Source: an uncultured Oscillospiraceae bacterium
Lineage (GTDB): Bacteria; Bacillota; Clostridia; Oscillospirales; Acutalibacteraceae
Reading direction: 5' to 3'
Assembly: GCA_902478605.1 (NCBI GenBank)
Contig: CABSLQ010000024.1
Location: 1-41,726, forward strand
DNA: 41,726 nucleotides
Below are positions 16,363-23,690 of this stretch, one piece after another. Both the position numbers and the translations under genes were made by a program. Below the pieces are notes generated by a model. The model searched no databases, was not told the DNA's origin, and saw only the letters and a program-made list of their open reading frames with translations. Each line of letters opens with the position of its first letter. The first letter of the stretch is position 1.

Positions 16363-16611
16363 GGGCGGGCCTGGCCCAGCTTGCCAAAGAAGGCCGGCTT
16401 TGCCGGATTTCTTTGGCAAGCTGATACGAAAGTGGGGACAATAAGCTGCTTGTCCCCACTTTCGGCCGCCTAAAGGCGGCTGGATCCGCTTCGCTCGACG
16501 CGGAGGGGGAACCCTGATGGTTCCCCCTCCACACCTTCCCTTCCTTCCGGTACCTTTTAATCCACTTGGGTATAGCCCGTCTTGATCGCATATATGCAGG
16601 TGGGCCGGGCC
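16341..16611 (+). mobile_element. Hairpin-rich repeat element, copy 2, with 36-bp direct repeats
   Basis: A 199-bp insert (16377-16575) in the same orientation as copy 1. It starts with CAGCTTGCCAAAGAA pairing with TTCTTTGGCAAGCTG (16377-16423) and an inner CCGGC/GCCGG stem. A 13-bp stem follows (16429-16441 with 16450-16462), then GCCGCC-TAAA-GGCGGC, TCCGC/GCGGA, GGGGAACC/GGTTCCCC and the pyrimidine tail. It is flanked by imperfect direct repeats, 28 of 36 matching, at 16341-16376 and 16576-16611. Each repeat contains GCATATATGC and a sigma-G promoter core. Confidence 0.78.
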
Positions 16612-16617
16612 ATACTT
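16588..16617 (+). promoter_or_regulatory. Sigma-G-type promoter of the ger operon
   Basis: -35 GCATA (16588-16592), 18-base spacer, -10 CATACTT (16611-16617). It mirrors the promoter at 16333-16362 and lies about 40 bases before the proposed TTG start at 16656. Confidence 0.65.
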
Positions 16618-16655
16618 TGTATAGGAAAAAGCTGGCGAAGAAAGGCGGGAATCCT

Positions 16656-18185
16656 TTGTTTTTTCATTCCAAAAAAGTGGGGCAGGCCGCACAGCCCAAA
16701 GCGCCGCCCAAGCCCTCCGCGCCCATCACCGGCGTGCTGATGGACGATCTGGTTTACCTGCGCGCGCAATTCGGCGTCAGCGCCGATCTCACCATCCGCC
16801 GCATCACGGTCTGCGGGCTGGAAACGGCTATCGTCACCATCGAGGGGATGGTGGACCGCCACATGATGGCCAACGCGGTCATCCTCCCCCTGACTGAAAT
16901 GACCGGCAGCTATACGCCCATCGAGCTCATCACCCGGCTGCGGGACGAGGTGGTGGGCTTCGTCGATATGCTGCAGGTGTCCACCATGGACGAGCTGATG
17001 AATCTCGTGGCCTCGGGCTTCGGGGCGATTTTGGTGGACGGCGCCCCCTTTGCCGTGCTCGGCGGTCTGCAGAACTTCATGATCCGCAGCGTATCCGAGC
17101 CCTCCACCGAGGTGACGGTCCGCGGCTCCCGCGAGGGCTTCACCGAAGCGATCCGGGTCAACATCTCGATGATACGTCGCCGCATGAAAACGCCCGATCT
17201 GCTTTTTGATATGATGGAAGCGGGCAAGACCAGCCATACGGCGGTCTGCCTGTGTTATATGAAGGATCGGGTGTCCGACCAGCTGCTCGCCCATGTGCGC
17301 GAGCAGATCGAAACGCTGCCGCTCGACGCCGTACTCGAATCAGGGTATATCCAGCCCTTCCTTGACAGCCGGCCCCGCGGGCTTTTCAGTGCGGTGGGCA
17401 CCACCGAACGCCCCGATACGCTGTGCGGCAAGATTCTCGAGGGCCGCATCGGCGTGCTGGTGGACGGCACCCCCTTTGTACTGGTGCTCCCCTGCCTGTT
17501 CATGGAGCATTTTCAATCGCTGGATGACTACGCCCTCAACCCATACTACGCGAGCTTTTTGCGCATCATCAAGTATATCGCTTTTTTTGTGGCACTGTTT
17601 CTTCCCGGCCTATATGTCGCCGTGGGCACCTATCACCCCGAAATGCTGCCGCCGACACTGCTCATGACCTTCTTAAAAGCGGAGCAGTCCACCCCCTTTC
17701 CCTTAACGGTGGAGGCGCTGCTGATCCATTTTCTGTTTGAAATCATGCGGGAAGCGGGACTGCGCTTTCCCAAATCGATCGGCCATGCAGTCAGCATCGT
17801 CGGCGCGCTGGTTATCGGCGAATCGGCGGTAAACGCCGGGCTCGTGGGGGCCCCGATGGTCATCATCGTCGCGCTCACGGCACTGTGCTCCTTTGTGCTG
17901 CCCTCCCTGTACGGGCCCATCGCCATCCTGCGGTTCGGCTATATCGTGCTGGGCGGGTCGCTCGGCCTGTACGGGGTAATGCTCGGCGCCTGCCTGCTGC
18001 TCGTGAGCATCGCGGCCATGAATGTCCAGAGCATCCCGTTTCTCGCTCCCATTTCCCCTTTCAGCATCCAGGCCATGCGCGACGTTTTCATACGCGCCAG
18101 CTGGACACGCCTGTGGCGGAGCGGTTTCCGGGTACAGAATGTAAAGGGATCTCAGATCGGAAAAGACAAGGGGGCCTCGTCGTGA
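16656..18185 (+). CDS. GerA-family spore germination receptor subunit
   Basis: This is the A subunit of a nutrient germinant receptor in the spore inner membrane. I set the start at a TTG (16656) because AAAGGCGGG is six bases before it and the frame further upstream runs through the promoter. That gives 509 residues, the family length. A soluble N-terminal domain (to ~residue 285) contains TITGVLMDDLVYL-like and LEGRIGVLVDGTPFVL motifs. Membrane helices follow (about 300-325, 365-385, 390-415 and 425-455). The stop overlaps the GerB start by four bases. The operon is A-B-C with no fourth subunit. Confidence 0.92.
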   Translation: MFFHSKKVGQAAQPKAPPKPSAPITGVLMDDLVYLRAQFGVSADLTIRRITVCGLETAIVTIEGMVDRHMMANAVILPLTEMTGSYTPIELITRLRDEVVGFVDMLQVSTMDELMNLVASGFGAILVDGAPFAVLGGLQNFMIRSVSEPSTEVTVRGSREGFTEAIRVNISMIRRRMKTPDLLFDMMEAGKTSHTAVCLCYMKDRVSDQLLAHVREQIETLPLDAVLESGYIQPFLDSRPRGLFSAVGTTERPDTLCGKILEGRIGVLVDGTPFVLVLPCLFMEHFQSLDDYALNPYYASFLRIIKYIAFFVALFLPGLYVAVGTYHPEMLPPTLLMTFLKAEQSTPFPLTVEALLIHFLFEIMREAGLRFPKSIGHAVSIVGALVIGESAVNAGLVGAPMVIIVALTALCSFVLPSLYGPIAILRFGYIVLGGSLGLYGVMLGACLLLVSIAAMNVQSIPFLAPISPFSIQAMRDVFIRASWTRLWRSGFRVQNVKGSQIGKDKGASS

Positions 18186-19294
18186 CCAATCTTCCGCAAA
18201 TCAGTACCGGCCAGTTTGTGGCCGTCCTTCTGACCAGCCGTCTCGCCGTGTCCCTGACCTTTACCCCCACGCTGCACCAGCTTTCGCACGGCACCGATTT
18301 TCTCCTTTCCCTGCTGCTGCAGGGAGGGCTTCTCCTGCTGCTTCTGCTGCCAACCATGTGGTTTGCCCGCCGCACCGGCGGCATCAGCACACTGGACTAC
18401 GGTTTTGCAGCTATGGGCCGCGTGGGCGGCACGGGGTTGGCCGTATTTTACGGCCTCGTATGTCTGTACGTGCAGACAGCCGACCTGCTGCGATTCAGCC
18501 GGTTTGCCGCTTCCACCCTGTCCCCCGATATGTCGCGGGCGGTTCTGTGCATCGTGCTCATGGCGACGGCGGGCGTCGCCGCCTTTTACGGGGTACAGGC
18601 CATTGCACGTTCCGCCGTTGTCATCGCCTTTTTCGTGGTGGCGTGCATTCTGCTGTCTGCTCTCGCACTGCTGCCGCGCATGGAGCTTATCAATTTCCCG
18701 CCGCTGCTGTACGACGGCGTATCGCCTGTGATCGCCGGCGCCCTCGAAGAACTGCCGCGCAGCATGGAGTTAGCGGCAGTCGGTCTGCTGATCCCCTATG
18801 TGAAGGGAAGCGTGGCCAAGGGCTGCCTGTGGTGGTGCGCCGGGTTCACCGCCGTCGCCCTCGTCATCCAAGCCACGGTGGTCGGGGTGCTCGGCGACTT
18901 CGGCACCATGGAGCTGTACCCGTATTACGCCGCTGTCACCACCGCACAGGTCAGCGTGCTGCAGCGGCTGGACATCGTGGCGACAGCCGTTTGGTGCGGT
19001 GCCCTGTTCCTCAAAACCGCCTTTTTCGGCATGCTGTTTGTCGAGTGTCTGCAGAAGGTGATCGGCCTGCGCTGGCGCCCCCTGGTGGCGGCGGCAGGCA
19101 GTGCCGCGGTTCTGACAGCCGGCCTGCTGTTCGGCGGCCGCCTGCCGCTGCAGACGGAGCAGGTCATGCTGTGGTATTCTTCCGCCGTGCTGCTGGGCTT
19201 GTGCGCCGTGGGGATCCCGCTTCTCTTTCTTTGCCTGGATGCCCGGCGGCGCAAGCATATGCCGCGGCCGCAGGGAGGGGAGGCCGTTTCATGA
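18182..19294 (+). CDS. GerB-family endospore germination permease
   Basis: This is the B subunit of the germinant receptor, an amino-acid-transporter-like (APC superfamily) membrane protein thought to bind the germinant. It starts at GTG 18182, which overlaps the gerA stop (GTGA), and gives 370 residues with about ten membrane segments. ISTGQFVAVLLTSRLAVSL opens the first helix as in GerAB/GerKB. PRSMELAAVGLLIPYV and the tryptophan-rich loop after it fit the family. The frame extends further upstream inside gerA, but that part is not used. The ligand cannot be predicted. Confidence 0.91.
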   Translation: MTNLPQISTGQFVAVLLTSRLAVSLTFTPTLHQLSHGTDFLLSLLLQGGLLLLLLLPTMWFARRTGGISTLDYGFAAMGRVGGTGLAVFYGLVCLYVQTADLLRFSRFAASTLSPDMSRAVLCIVLMATAGVAAFYGVQAIARSAVVIAFFVVACILLSALALLPRMELINFPPLLYDGVSPVIAGALEELPRSMELAAVGLLIPYVKGSVAKGCLWWCAGFTAVALVIQATVVGVLGDFGTMELYPYYAAVTTAQVSVLQRLDIVATAVWCGALFLKTAFFGMLFVECLQKVIGLRWRPLVAAAGSAAVLTAGLLFGGRLPLQTEQVMLWYSSAVLLGLCAVGIPLLFLCLDARRRKHMPRPQGGEAVS

Positions 19295-20439
19295 AAATCT
19301 GGTCCATGGTGCTCGCCATTGCCGTGGCCATCGCCCTCCTCCCCAGCTGCCGGGAGAAGACCGAAACAAGCTCCCGCGTGGTGGTCACGGCCATCGGCAT
19401 TGACCAGGGGGAGCAGGAGGACTGCCGCCTGTCCATCCAGGCCATCGAACTGCTCAAAACGGCGGGCAGCCTGACCGAGCAGGCGGAAAATGCCACCAAC
19501 GTTTACACCATTGAGGACGAAACCGTCGCCGGCGCGCTCAAATCCTTTGTCACGCAGACGGGGCGCAGCGCCTATGTCCTGCACAACCGGGCCATTGTCA
19601 TCGGTCTGGAACAGGCGAAGCGCCGCCCCCTCTCCTCCCTGCTCGATTACTTCATACGCAACCATGCAGGGCGTTCCACCGTTGACATGGTGATCTGCCG
19701 CGGCGATGCTGCCGAGCTGCTCGAAGTCCCCAGCGCGGGCTACACCATTCCGGCGGAACATCTGTCCCTGCTCATACAGGAGGCAAACCAGTACGGATTC
19801 GCCGTTTCGTCCGAGCTGCTGGACGTGGAGAAAAGCACCAGCGGCATGTATGACGCCGCGATCCCCATTGTCCGCGTGGACAAAACAGGAGAGGAACTCT
19901 CCATGTCCGTGGACGGTACCGCCGTTTTCCGGCAGGGGCAGTATGTCGGCGAGCTGGATGCGGCGGCAACGCGCGGGCTGCTGTTCGGACGCGGCGACCT
20001 GCAGCAATGTCTTTATGTGCTGGACAAGCCGGACGGCGGCGGAAAGCTGACCGTGGAGGTGGAGAGCGCGCGTACAGCGGTATCGGTAGATAAGGCCGGT
20101 TTGAACGCCTCCTTCCGCCTGCAGGTGAGCTGCCGCGCGACGGTGCTGGAAGAATACAGTCCCGCCGCCCTCACCTCGGCGCAGCTTAGCCGGGTACAGG
20201 AGGCATTGGAGCAGGCGATACGTGCCGACACGCAGGCAGCCATCCACCACACGGTGGATCTCTGGGCCTGCGATGTCTATGGATTTTCGCGCATGGTCAG
20301 AAAAAAACAGCCCGATCTCGTGCGTGGGCATGAAGACGAGTGGCCCGCCCGGCTGCATGACTGTGCTTTCTCCATTAAGGTAACGGCGCAGGTAGCCAAG
20401 GCGGGCGGCGAAGCGGGCGGCGGCATCATGCAGAAATAA
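19291..20439 (+). CDS. GerC-family germination lipoprotein
   Basis: This is the C subunit of the germinant receptor, a lipoprotein on the outer face of the spore inner membrane. The ATG overlaps the gerB stop (ATGA). The 382 residues begin with a signal peptide and the lipobox LLPSC, then VVTAIGIDQGEQEDCRLSIQAI, the usual start of Ger(x)C proteins. The frame continues far upstream as an overlapping shadow of gerB. The operon ends at the hairpin at 20440-20476. Confidence 0.92.
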   Translation: MKIWSMVLAIAVAIALLPSCREKTETSSRVVVTAIGIDQGEQEDCRLSIQAIELLKTAGSLTEQAENATNVYTIEDETVAGALKSFVTQTGRSAYVLHNRAIVIGLEQAKRRPLSSLLDYFIRNHAGRSTVDMVICRGDAAELLEVPSAGYTIPAEHLSLLIQEANQYGFAVSSELLDVEKSTSGMYDAAIPIVRVDKTGEELSMSVDGTAVFRQGQYVGELDAAATRGLLFGRGDLQQCLYVLDKPDGGGKLTVEVESARTAVSVDKAGLNASFRLQVSCRATVLEEYSPAALTSAQLSRVQEALEQAIRADTQAAIHHTVDLWACDVYGFSRMVRKKQPDLVRGHEDEWPARLHDCAFSIKVTAQVAKAGGEAGGGIMQK

Positions 20440-20476
20440 AAACGGGGGGCTCTCGCTTTCGAGAGGCCCCCCGTTT
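20440..20476 (+). terminator. Terminator of the ger operon
   Basis: AAACGGGGGG and CTCTCG pair with CGAGAG and CCCCCCGTTT around a CTTT loop, with one bulge. It begins right at the gerC stop. Confidence 0.88.
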
Positions 20477-20501
20477 ACAGCACGGTAACGTTTTTTCGTC
20501 T

Positions 20502-20573
20502 TTGTAACCGGTCTGTTATTCTTTTACGATATCCGTAAATATTTTGTCATAAAATTGTAACCGCGGCGTTATT
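20502..20573 (+). promoter_or_regulatory. Two direct copies of an operator-like site
   Basis: TTGTAACCG-N4-GTTATT occurs at 20502-20520 and again at 20555-20573, exactly 53 bases (about five turns) apart. Each copy is an imperfect dyad, GTAAC-N6-GTTAT. The second copy touches the -35 of the promoter at 20572. A further GTAAC is at 20485. This looks like a regulator binding array; the regulator is unknown. Confidence 0.6.
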
Positions 20574-20600
20574 GCATTTGGACCGGCGGCGCCGTACACT
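20572..20600 (+). promoter_or_regulatory. Sigma-A-type promoter of the NlpC/P60-like gene
   Basis: -35 TTGCAT (20572-20577), 17-base spacer, -10 TACACT (20595-20600), about 50 bases before the ATG. Confidence 0.65.
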
Positions 20601-20649
20601 GGAGATGGAAACGGTTTCAAAATTCAAGGCACGAAAAGGAGTGTTCTTT

Positions 20650-21276
20650 ATGAAAGCCGCCTGTTTGAAAGTCTCCTCTCTGTGCGCCGCCATGCTCCTG
20701 TCTGTCAGTTTTATGCTGACCTCCTGTGATAACCAGCCGGACACGGCGCAGAGCTCCGACGCCGCCGATACCACGGCCGCCACCACAACGCAAACCACTT
20801 CGACGACTGCCACCGCTGAAACAGAACCGACCGGCACCGGCACGCAGCCCGATGAAACACAAACCGAACCGGCGCCGACGGAGCCATCCGCTCCGGTATC
20901 GTCCTCCGGCGATGGGGCCGCCATTGCCGAAACCGCCCGGTCGCTTATCGGAAAGCCCTATCTTTATGGCGCCGTGGGGCCGGAAGCCTTTGACAACTCC
21001 GGATTTATCGTCTACTGTCTGCAGCAGAACGGGCTGACCGTCCCGCGCAAAACGGGGGATATCGCCCGCGCCGGCACCCCGGTGGATAAGGCCGATTTGC
21101 AGCCGGGCGATGTGGTGTTTTTCTATAACGAGGCGCCCGGCGTTCCCCAGTTTGCCGGCATCTATGTGGGGGATGGAACGTTTATCGCATGCAATAACGA
21201 GGAAAAGCCGGTCAGCGAGCAGGATATGACCCTGCCCTATTTCCAAGAGCATTACGTCAGCGCCTGTCGCTTTTAA
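20650..21276 (+). CDS. NlpC/P60-fold lipoprotein lacking catalytic residues
   Basis: A 208-residue secreted lipoprotein. The signal peptide ends in the lipobox LTSC (Cys26). A Thr/Pro/Glu-rich linker (30-88) follows, then an NlpC/P60-like domain (89-208) with AIAETARSLIGKPYLYGAVG and LQPGDVVFF. In active members the first motif is FDCSG and the second HVGIY. Here they are FDNSG (Asn116) and FAGIY (Phe168), so both the nucleophile Cys and the base His are gone. The nucleotides AAC and TTT read unambiguously. It may bind peptidoglycan without cutting it. AAGGAG precedes the ATG, and the upstream frame to 20572 overlaps the promoter. Confidence 0.82.
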   Translation: MKAACLKVSSLCAAMLLSVSFMLTSCDNQPDTAQSSDAADTTAATTTQTTSTTATAETEPTGTGTQPDETQTEPAPTEPSAPVSSSGDGAAIAETARSLIGKPYLYGAVGPEAFDNSGFIVYCLQQNGLTVPRKTGDIARAGTPVDKADLQPGDVVFFYNEAPGVPQFAGIYVGDGTFIACNNEEKPVSEQDMTLPYFQEHYVSACRF

Positions 21277-21291
21277 CCCCCCCGTCATAAC

Positions 21292-21322
21292 AAAAAGCGT
21301 CCCAAAGCAACGGACGCTTTTT
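21292..21322. terminator. Bidirectional terminator
   Basis: AAAAAGCGTCC pairs with GGACGCTTTTT around a nine-base loop. It serves both the lipoprotein gene and the convergent nrdR gene. Confidence 0.92.
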
Positions 21323-21323
21323 A

Positions 21324-21788
21324 TTATGACTCTTTTTCATCGGTCAGCAGCTTGTTTATCTCCTCGTGGAAGCTGTTGATATCCTTGAACTGCCGATACA
21401 CAGAGGCGAAACGGACATACGCCACTTCGTCGATCTCTTTAAGCTTTTCCATCGCGTATTCCCCGATGCGGGTGGCCTGTATCTCCCGATCAAGGGAATT
21501 CTGGATCTGCGCCTCGATATCGTCCACCGCCTTCTCCAGCATCTCAATGGAAACCGGGCGTTTCTGACACGCGCGCAGCAGGCCGTTGAGCAGCTTATTG
21601 CGATCGAACGCCTCGCGGGACTTGTCCTTTTTCACCACGATGATGGGCAGACTTTCGATGATTTCATAGGTGGTGAAGCGCTTCATGCAGCTCAGGCACT
21701 CCCGGCGGCGCCGGATGCGGCTGCCCTCATCGGTAGGGCGGGAATCGATAACCTTACTTTCCGTATATCCGCAAAAGGGGCATTTCAT
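21324..21788 (-). CDS. nrdR: Transcriptional repressor NrdR
   Basis: NrdR represses ribonucleotide reductase genes according to ATP/dATP level. The ATG at 21788 gives 154 residues, the standard size; longer frames add a non-conserved leader. A zinc ribbon uses Cys3, Cys6, Cys31 and Cys34 (MKCPFCGY, RRRRECLSCMKRFTTYE). An ATP-cone domain follows (VVKKDKSREAFDRNKLLNGLLRAC). No nrd genes are in the window. It has its own strong promoter. Confidence 0.96.
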   Translation of the reverse strand: MKCPFCGYTESKVIDSRPTDEGSRIRRRRECLSCMKRFTTYEIIESLPIIVVKKDKSREAFDRNKLLNGLLRACQKRPVSIEMLEKAVDDIEAQIQNSLDREIQATRIGEYAMEKLKEIDEVAYVRFASVYRQFKDINSFHEEINKLLTDEKES

Positions 21789-21851
21789 ACTTATCCACGC
21801 GCCTTTCCATCTGTATCCCATCCGGATATAACTGCCATGTTCTATGGAAGT

Positions 21852-21881
21852 ATTATACATGCGGTATACCGATTCTGTCAA
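21852..21881 (-). promoter_or_regulatory. Sigma-A-type promoter of nrdR
   Basis: On the minus strand: -35 TTGACA (21876-21881), 18-base spacer, -10 TATAAT (21852-21857), about 60 bases before the ATG. Confidence 0.78.
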
Positions 21882-21915
21882 GAAAATCCCGTAATTTTTT
21901 CCTGTAATTGCCTTG

Positions 21916-22191
21916 TTATCCCGGAATCAACGGCCAGTACAGTTCGGTGACATAGTCCTCCACAATAAAAGGCAAATCTTCAAAACACATATCGCAGGTG
22001 AGAATGCGCTCGATAAGCGGCTGCACATTCTCCCTTTTGGCGTCCACATCTCGGCTTTCATAGAAACGGCCGTCTTTCCAAAACACCTGAATCCCATAAA
22101 CCGATTTTTTCACATCTTCCTCCCAGGGGCCCTGCATACAGCGGCAGGCTTTCACCCCTGAGGAAACCGCCTCTTCAAGCGCTTCCAACAA
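21916..22191 (-). CDS. Small protein of unknown function (possibly DUF6514-like)
   Basis: A 91-residue acidic protein without membrane segments or signal peptide. It has four Cys, two of them in CRCMQG and two in CDMCFEDL. The centre, KSVYGIQVFWKDGRFYESRDV, looks like a beta hairpin, and the end, VEDYVTEL, a helix. It vaguely resembles the DUF6514 family of clostridial small proteins, but I am not sure. The start is a TTG at 22191, chosen because GAGGAGGGA is about six bases upstream. A good promoter with a dyad at the start site lies upstream. Confidence 0.65.
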   Translation of the reverse strand: MLEALEEAVSSGVKACRCMQGPWEEDVKKSVYGIQVFWKDGRFYESRDVDAKRENVQPLIERILTCDMCFEDLPFIVEDYVTELYWPLIPG

Positions 22192-22205
22192 AATCCCTCC
22201 TCAAA

Positions 22206-22224
22206 GTGTGAATAATCATCACAC
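22206..22224. promoter_or_regulatory. Operator-like dyad at the start site of the 21916 gene
   Basis: GTGTGA and TCACAC are inverted around seven bases. The dyad lies just after the -10 at 22229-22234 on the minus strand. It resembles a Crp-type half-site pair but with a seven-base instead of six-base centre. Confidence 0.45.
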
Positions 22225-22228
22225 GTTT

Positions 22229-22256
22229 ATTGTATCACTTCCTCGCCAAATGTCAA
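22229..22256 (-). promoter_or_regulatory. Sigma-A-type promoter of the 21916 gene
   Basis: On the minus strand: -35 TTGACA (22251-22256), 16-base spacer, -10 TACAAT (22229-22234), about 40 bases before the TTG start. Confidence 0.7.
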
Positions 22257-22346
22257 TATGCTTATTTATAACGTGCCAAAAAATAAGATAATTCGACAGA
22301 ATATCAGAAATATCGGTTAATTCTGCAGGCACACCGTGTGTAAAGA

Positions 22347-23132
22347 TCAGCATGCCTGCAATATGGATTCCAAGAACCGTTTTCCTTCCAGCAAGTCCGT
22401 GGCTTCCTGAAAATTGGTCCGGTACAGCTCCAGCATGATCGCCCCGTCAAATCCCGCTTGTTTCAGCGCGGCAAGCAGGGCGGCATAGTCCACCTGTCCC
22501 CGGCCCGGCAGCAGGCAGTCATGCTCTGCGTCGTTGTCGCTGATATGCACGTGCACAACGCCCTGTCCCATCGCCTCGAGAACCGACTCGATGGTGTGCC
22601 CGCAGCGGCGGCACTGCTTCACGTCAAAGACAAAGTTCGCCTTGGGGCCCAGCTGGCGCCGCATGGCCGCCAGATAGGCGTTGTCCTCCGAACGAAACCG
22701 CACAACATTTTCCTGCGCCAAGGTCACACCGTACTGCCGGCCCAAATCGTAAACACTCTCATAGCGGTCGAGGGCGTGCTCCACCGGAAGCACGCCCTGT
22801 GCCTTATCCCCGTGCATAACCACCAGCTTGGCCCCCAGAAAGGCGGCCGCCTCAAACAGACGCGCATAAAACCTTAGCCCGTCCTGAAAGCGCCGCTCAT
22901 AGGCGGAAAAAAGCAGATAGGGTTCTATTCCGGATATAAACGGATGCAGCGAAAGAATGCGGGCGCCGGCGGCATCCGCTTTATCGCGCAGCAGCCGGAG
23001 AAAAGCGGGCACAATTTCCGATTCGGTGTTGACGAACACCTCCAGATTGCGGAATCCAAGCGCCAGCAGGGTATCGAGCGCCTCTTCGGTGAGCATGGGA
23101 TACAGATTGGCGGTGGAAGCCCCTATCACCAT
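22347..23132 (-). CDS. Sugar phosphate isomerase/epimerase-type TIM barrel protein
   Basis: A 261-residue xylose-isomerase-like TIM barrel (AP endonuclease 2 superfamily). MVIGASTANLYPMLTEEALD is the first strand and helix. Metal-site segments follow in order: SLHPFIS, VVMHGDK, LAQENV, NFVFDVKQCRRCGHT, VHVHISDN and MLELYR. This is the order in sugar isomerases and epimerases of the IolE/IolI type, but the substrate is unknown. The ATG at 23132 has AAAGGATG nine bases upstream; the in-frame ATG at 23144 directly abuts that site. It appears to be transcribed alone. Confidence 0.78.
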   Translation of the reverse strand: MVIGASTANLYPMLTEEALDTLLALGFRNLEVFVNTESEIVPAFLRLLRDKADAAGARILSLHPFISGIEPYLLFSAYERRFQDGLRFYARLFEAAAFLGAKLVVMHGDKAQGVLPVEHALDRYESVYDLGRQYGVTLAQENVVRFRSEDNAYLAAMRRQLGPKANFVFDVKQCRRCGHTIESVLEAMGQGVVHVHISDNDAEHDCLLPGRGQVDYAALLAALKQAGFDGAIMLELYRTNFQEATDLLEGKRFLESILQAC

Positions 23133-23259
23133 ATGAAAAACCATCCTTTCTGTATAATCCGAAATGGTTGACTGCGTCATCCCGCCCGGCGCGAATGGGC
23201 TCCCGCGCGGTTTTCATACGACTGCAGCAACACTTTCCAGCAGCGGTAATTTTTTATCA

Positions 23260-23289
23260 TTGAGCCGGTACCGGCCGGCGTGGTACAAT
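23260..23289 (+). promoter_or_regulatory. Promoter of the small membrane protein gene
   Basis: -35 TTGAGC (23260-23265), 18-base spacer, -10 TACAAT (23284-23289), about 85 bases before the ATG at 23374. The rest of the 241-base gap to the divergent gene shows nothing else I can name. Confidence 0.6.
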
Positions 23290-23373
23290 CAAGTTGTAAA
23301 AAAGCCCTGCTTTGTGACGGCGTACAGCGCACCGCGGAACAGGTTGACGGTTCGGGAAGGGACGGAGAGGCAC

Positions 23374-23640
23374 ATGAAATGGTTTAAAAAGCCGGCCAAA
23401 AAGCGCGGGTATCTGCACGTCTTTTCCCGCAACGTGCTGCGCGGCTGTACCCAGTTCTCGGCGGTTTGGTACGGTTTTGGCATCTTCCTGCATCTGACGG
23501 CGGCATATACCCCCGATTATTTCCGCACCATCGCCTACCGCGACGCAGCCTTTGCCACAGCCCCCGTCGTCCTGGCCGTGGGTATCATTGCGGCGCTCGT
23601 GACCGACCTGGTGCTGCGCCAACAGGGCGGGGATACATAA
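23374..23640 (+). CDS. Small two-helix membrane protein, unknown function
   Basis: An 88-residue protein with a strongly basic start (MKWFKKPAKKRGYLHVF), a hydrophobic segment at about 28-44 and a second at about 62-81. This predicts a hairpin with both ends inside. GGAGAGG lies just before the ATG. The frame further upstream to 23164 overlaps the promoter. I recognise no family. A bidirectional terminator follows 15 bases after the stop. Confidence 0.65.
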   Translation: MKWFKKPAKKRGYLHVFSRNVLRGCTQFSAVWYGFGIFLHLTAAYTPDYFRTIAYRDAAFATAPVVLAVGIIAALVTDLVLRQQGGDT

Positions 23641-23654
23641 GCTCCATCCAAAAT

Positions 23655-23690
23655 GGCCCTGCGAAAACATTTCGCAGGGCCTCTTCTTTA
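23655..23690. terminator. Bidirectional terminator between convergent genes
   Basis: GGCCCTGCGAA pairs with TTCGCAGGGCC around a five-base loop, with TCTTCTTT after it on the plus strand. It ends the small membrane gene and probably the sucrose operon from the other side. Confidence 0.85.

Noticed and set aside
16301..16591. Minus-strand open frame of 96 codons across repeat copy 2
   Set aside because: Same reason as for copy 1. It also covers the two sigma-G promoters, and paired changes keep stems and not codons.
14930..16611. CRISPR array
   Set aside because: The flanking repeats are palindromic and of CRISPR-like length, but the two sites carry different repeats, the inserts are homologous to each other and no cas genes are present.
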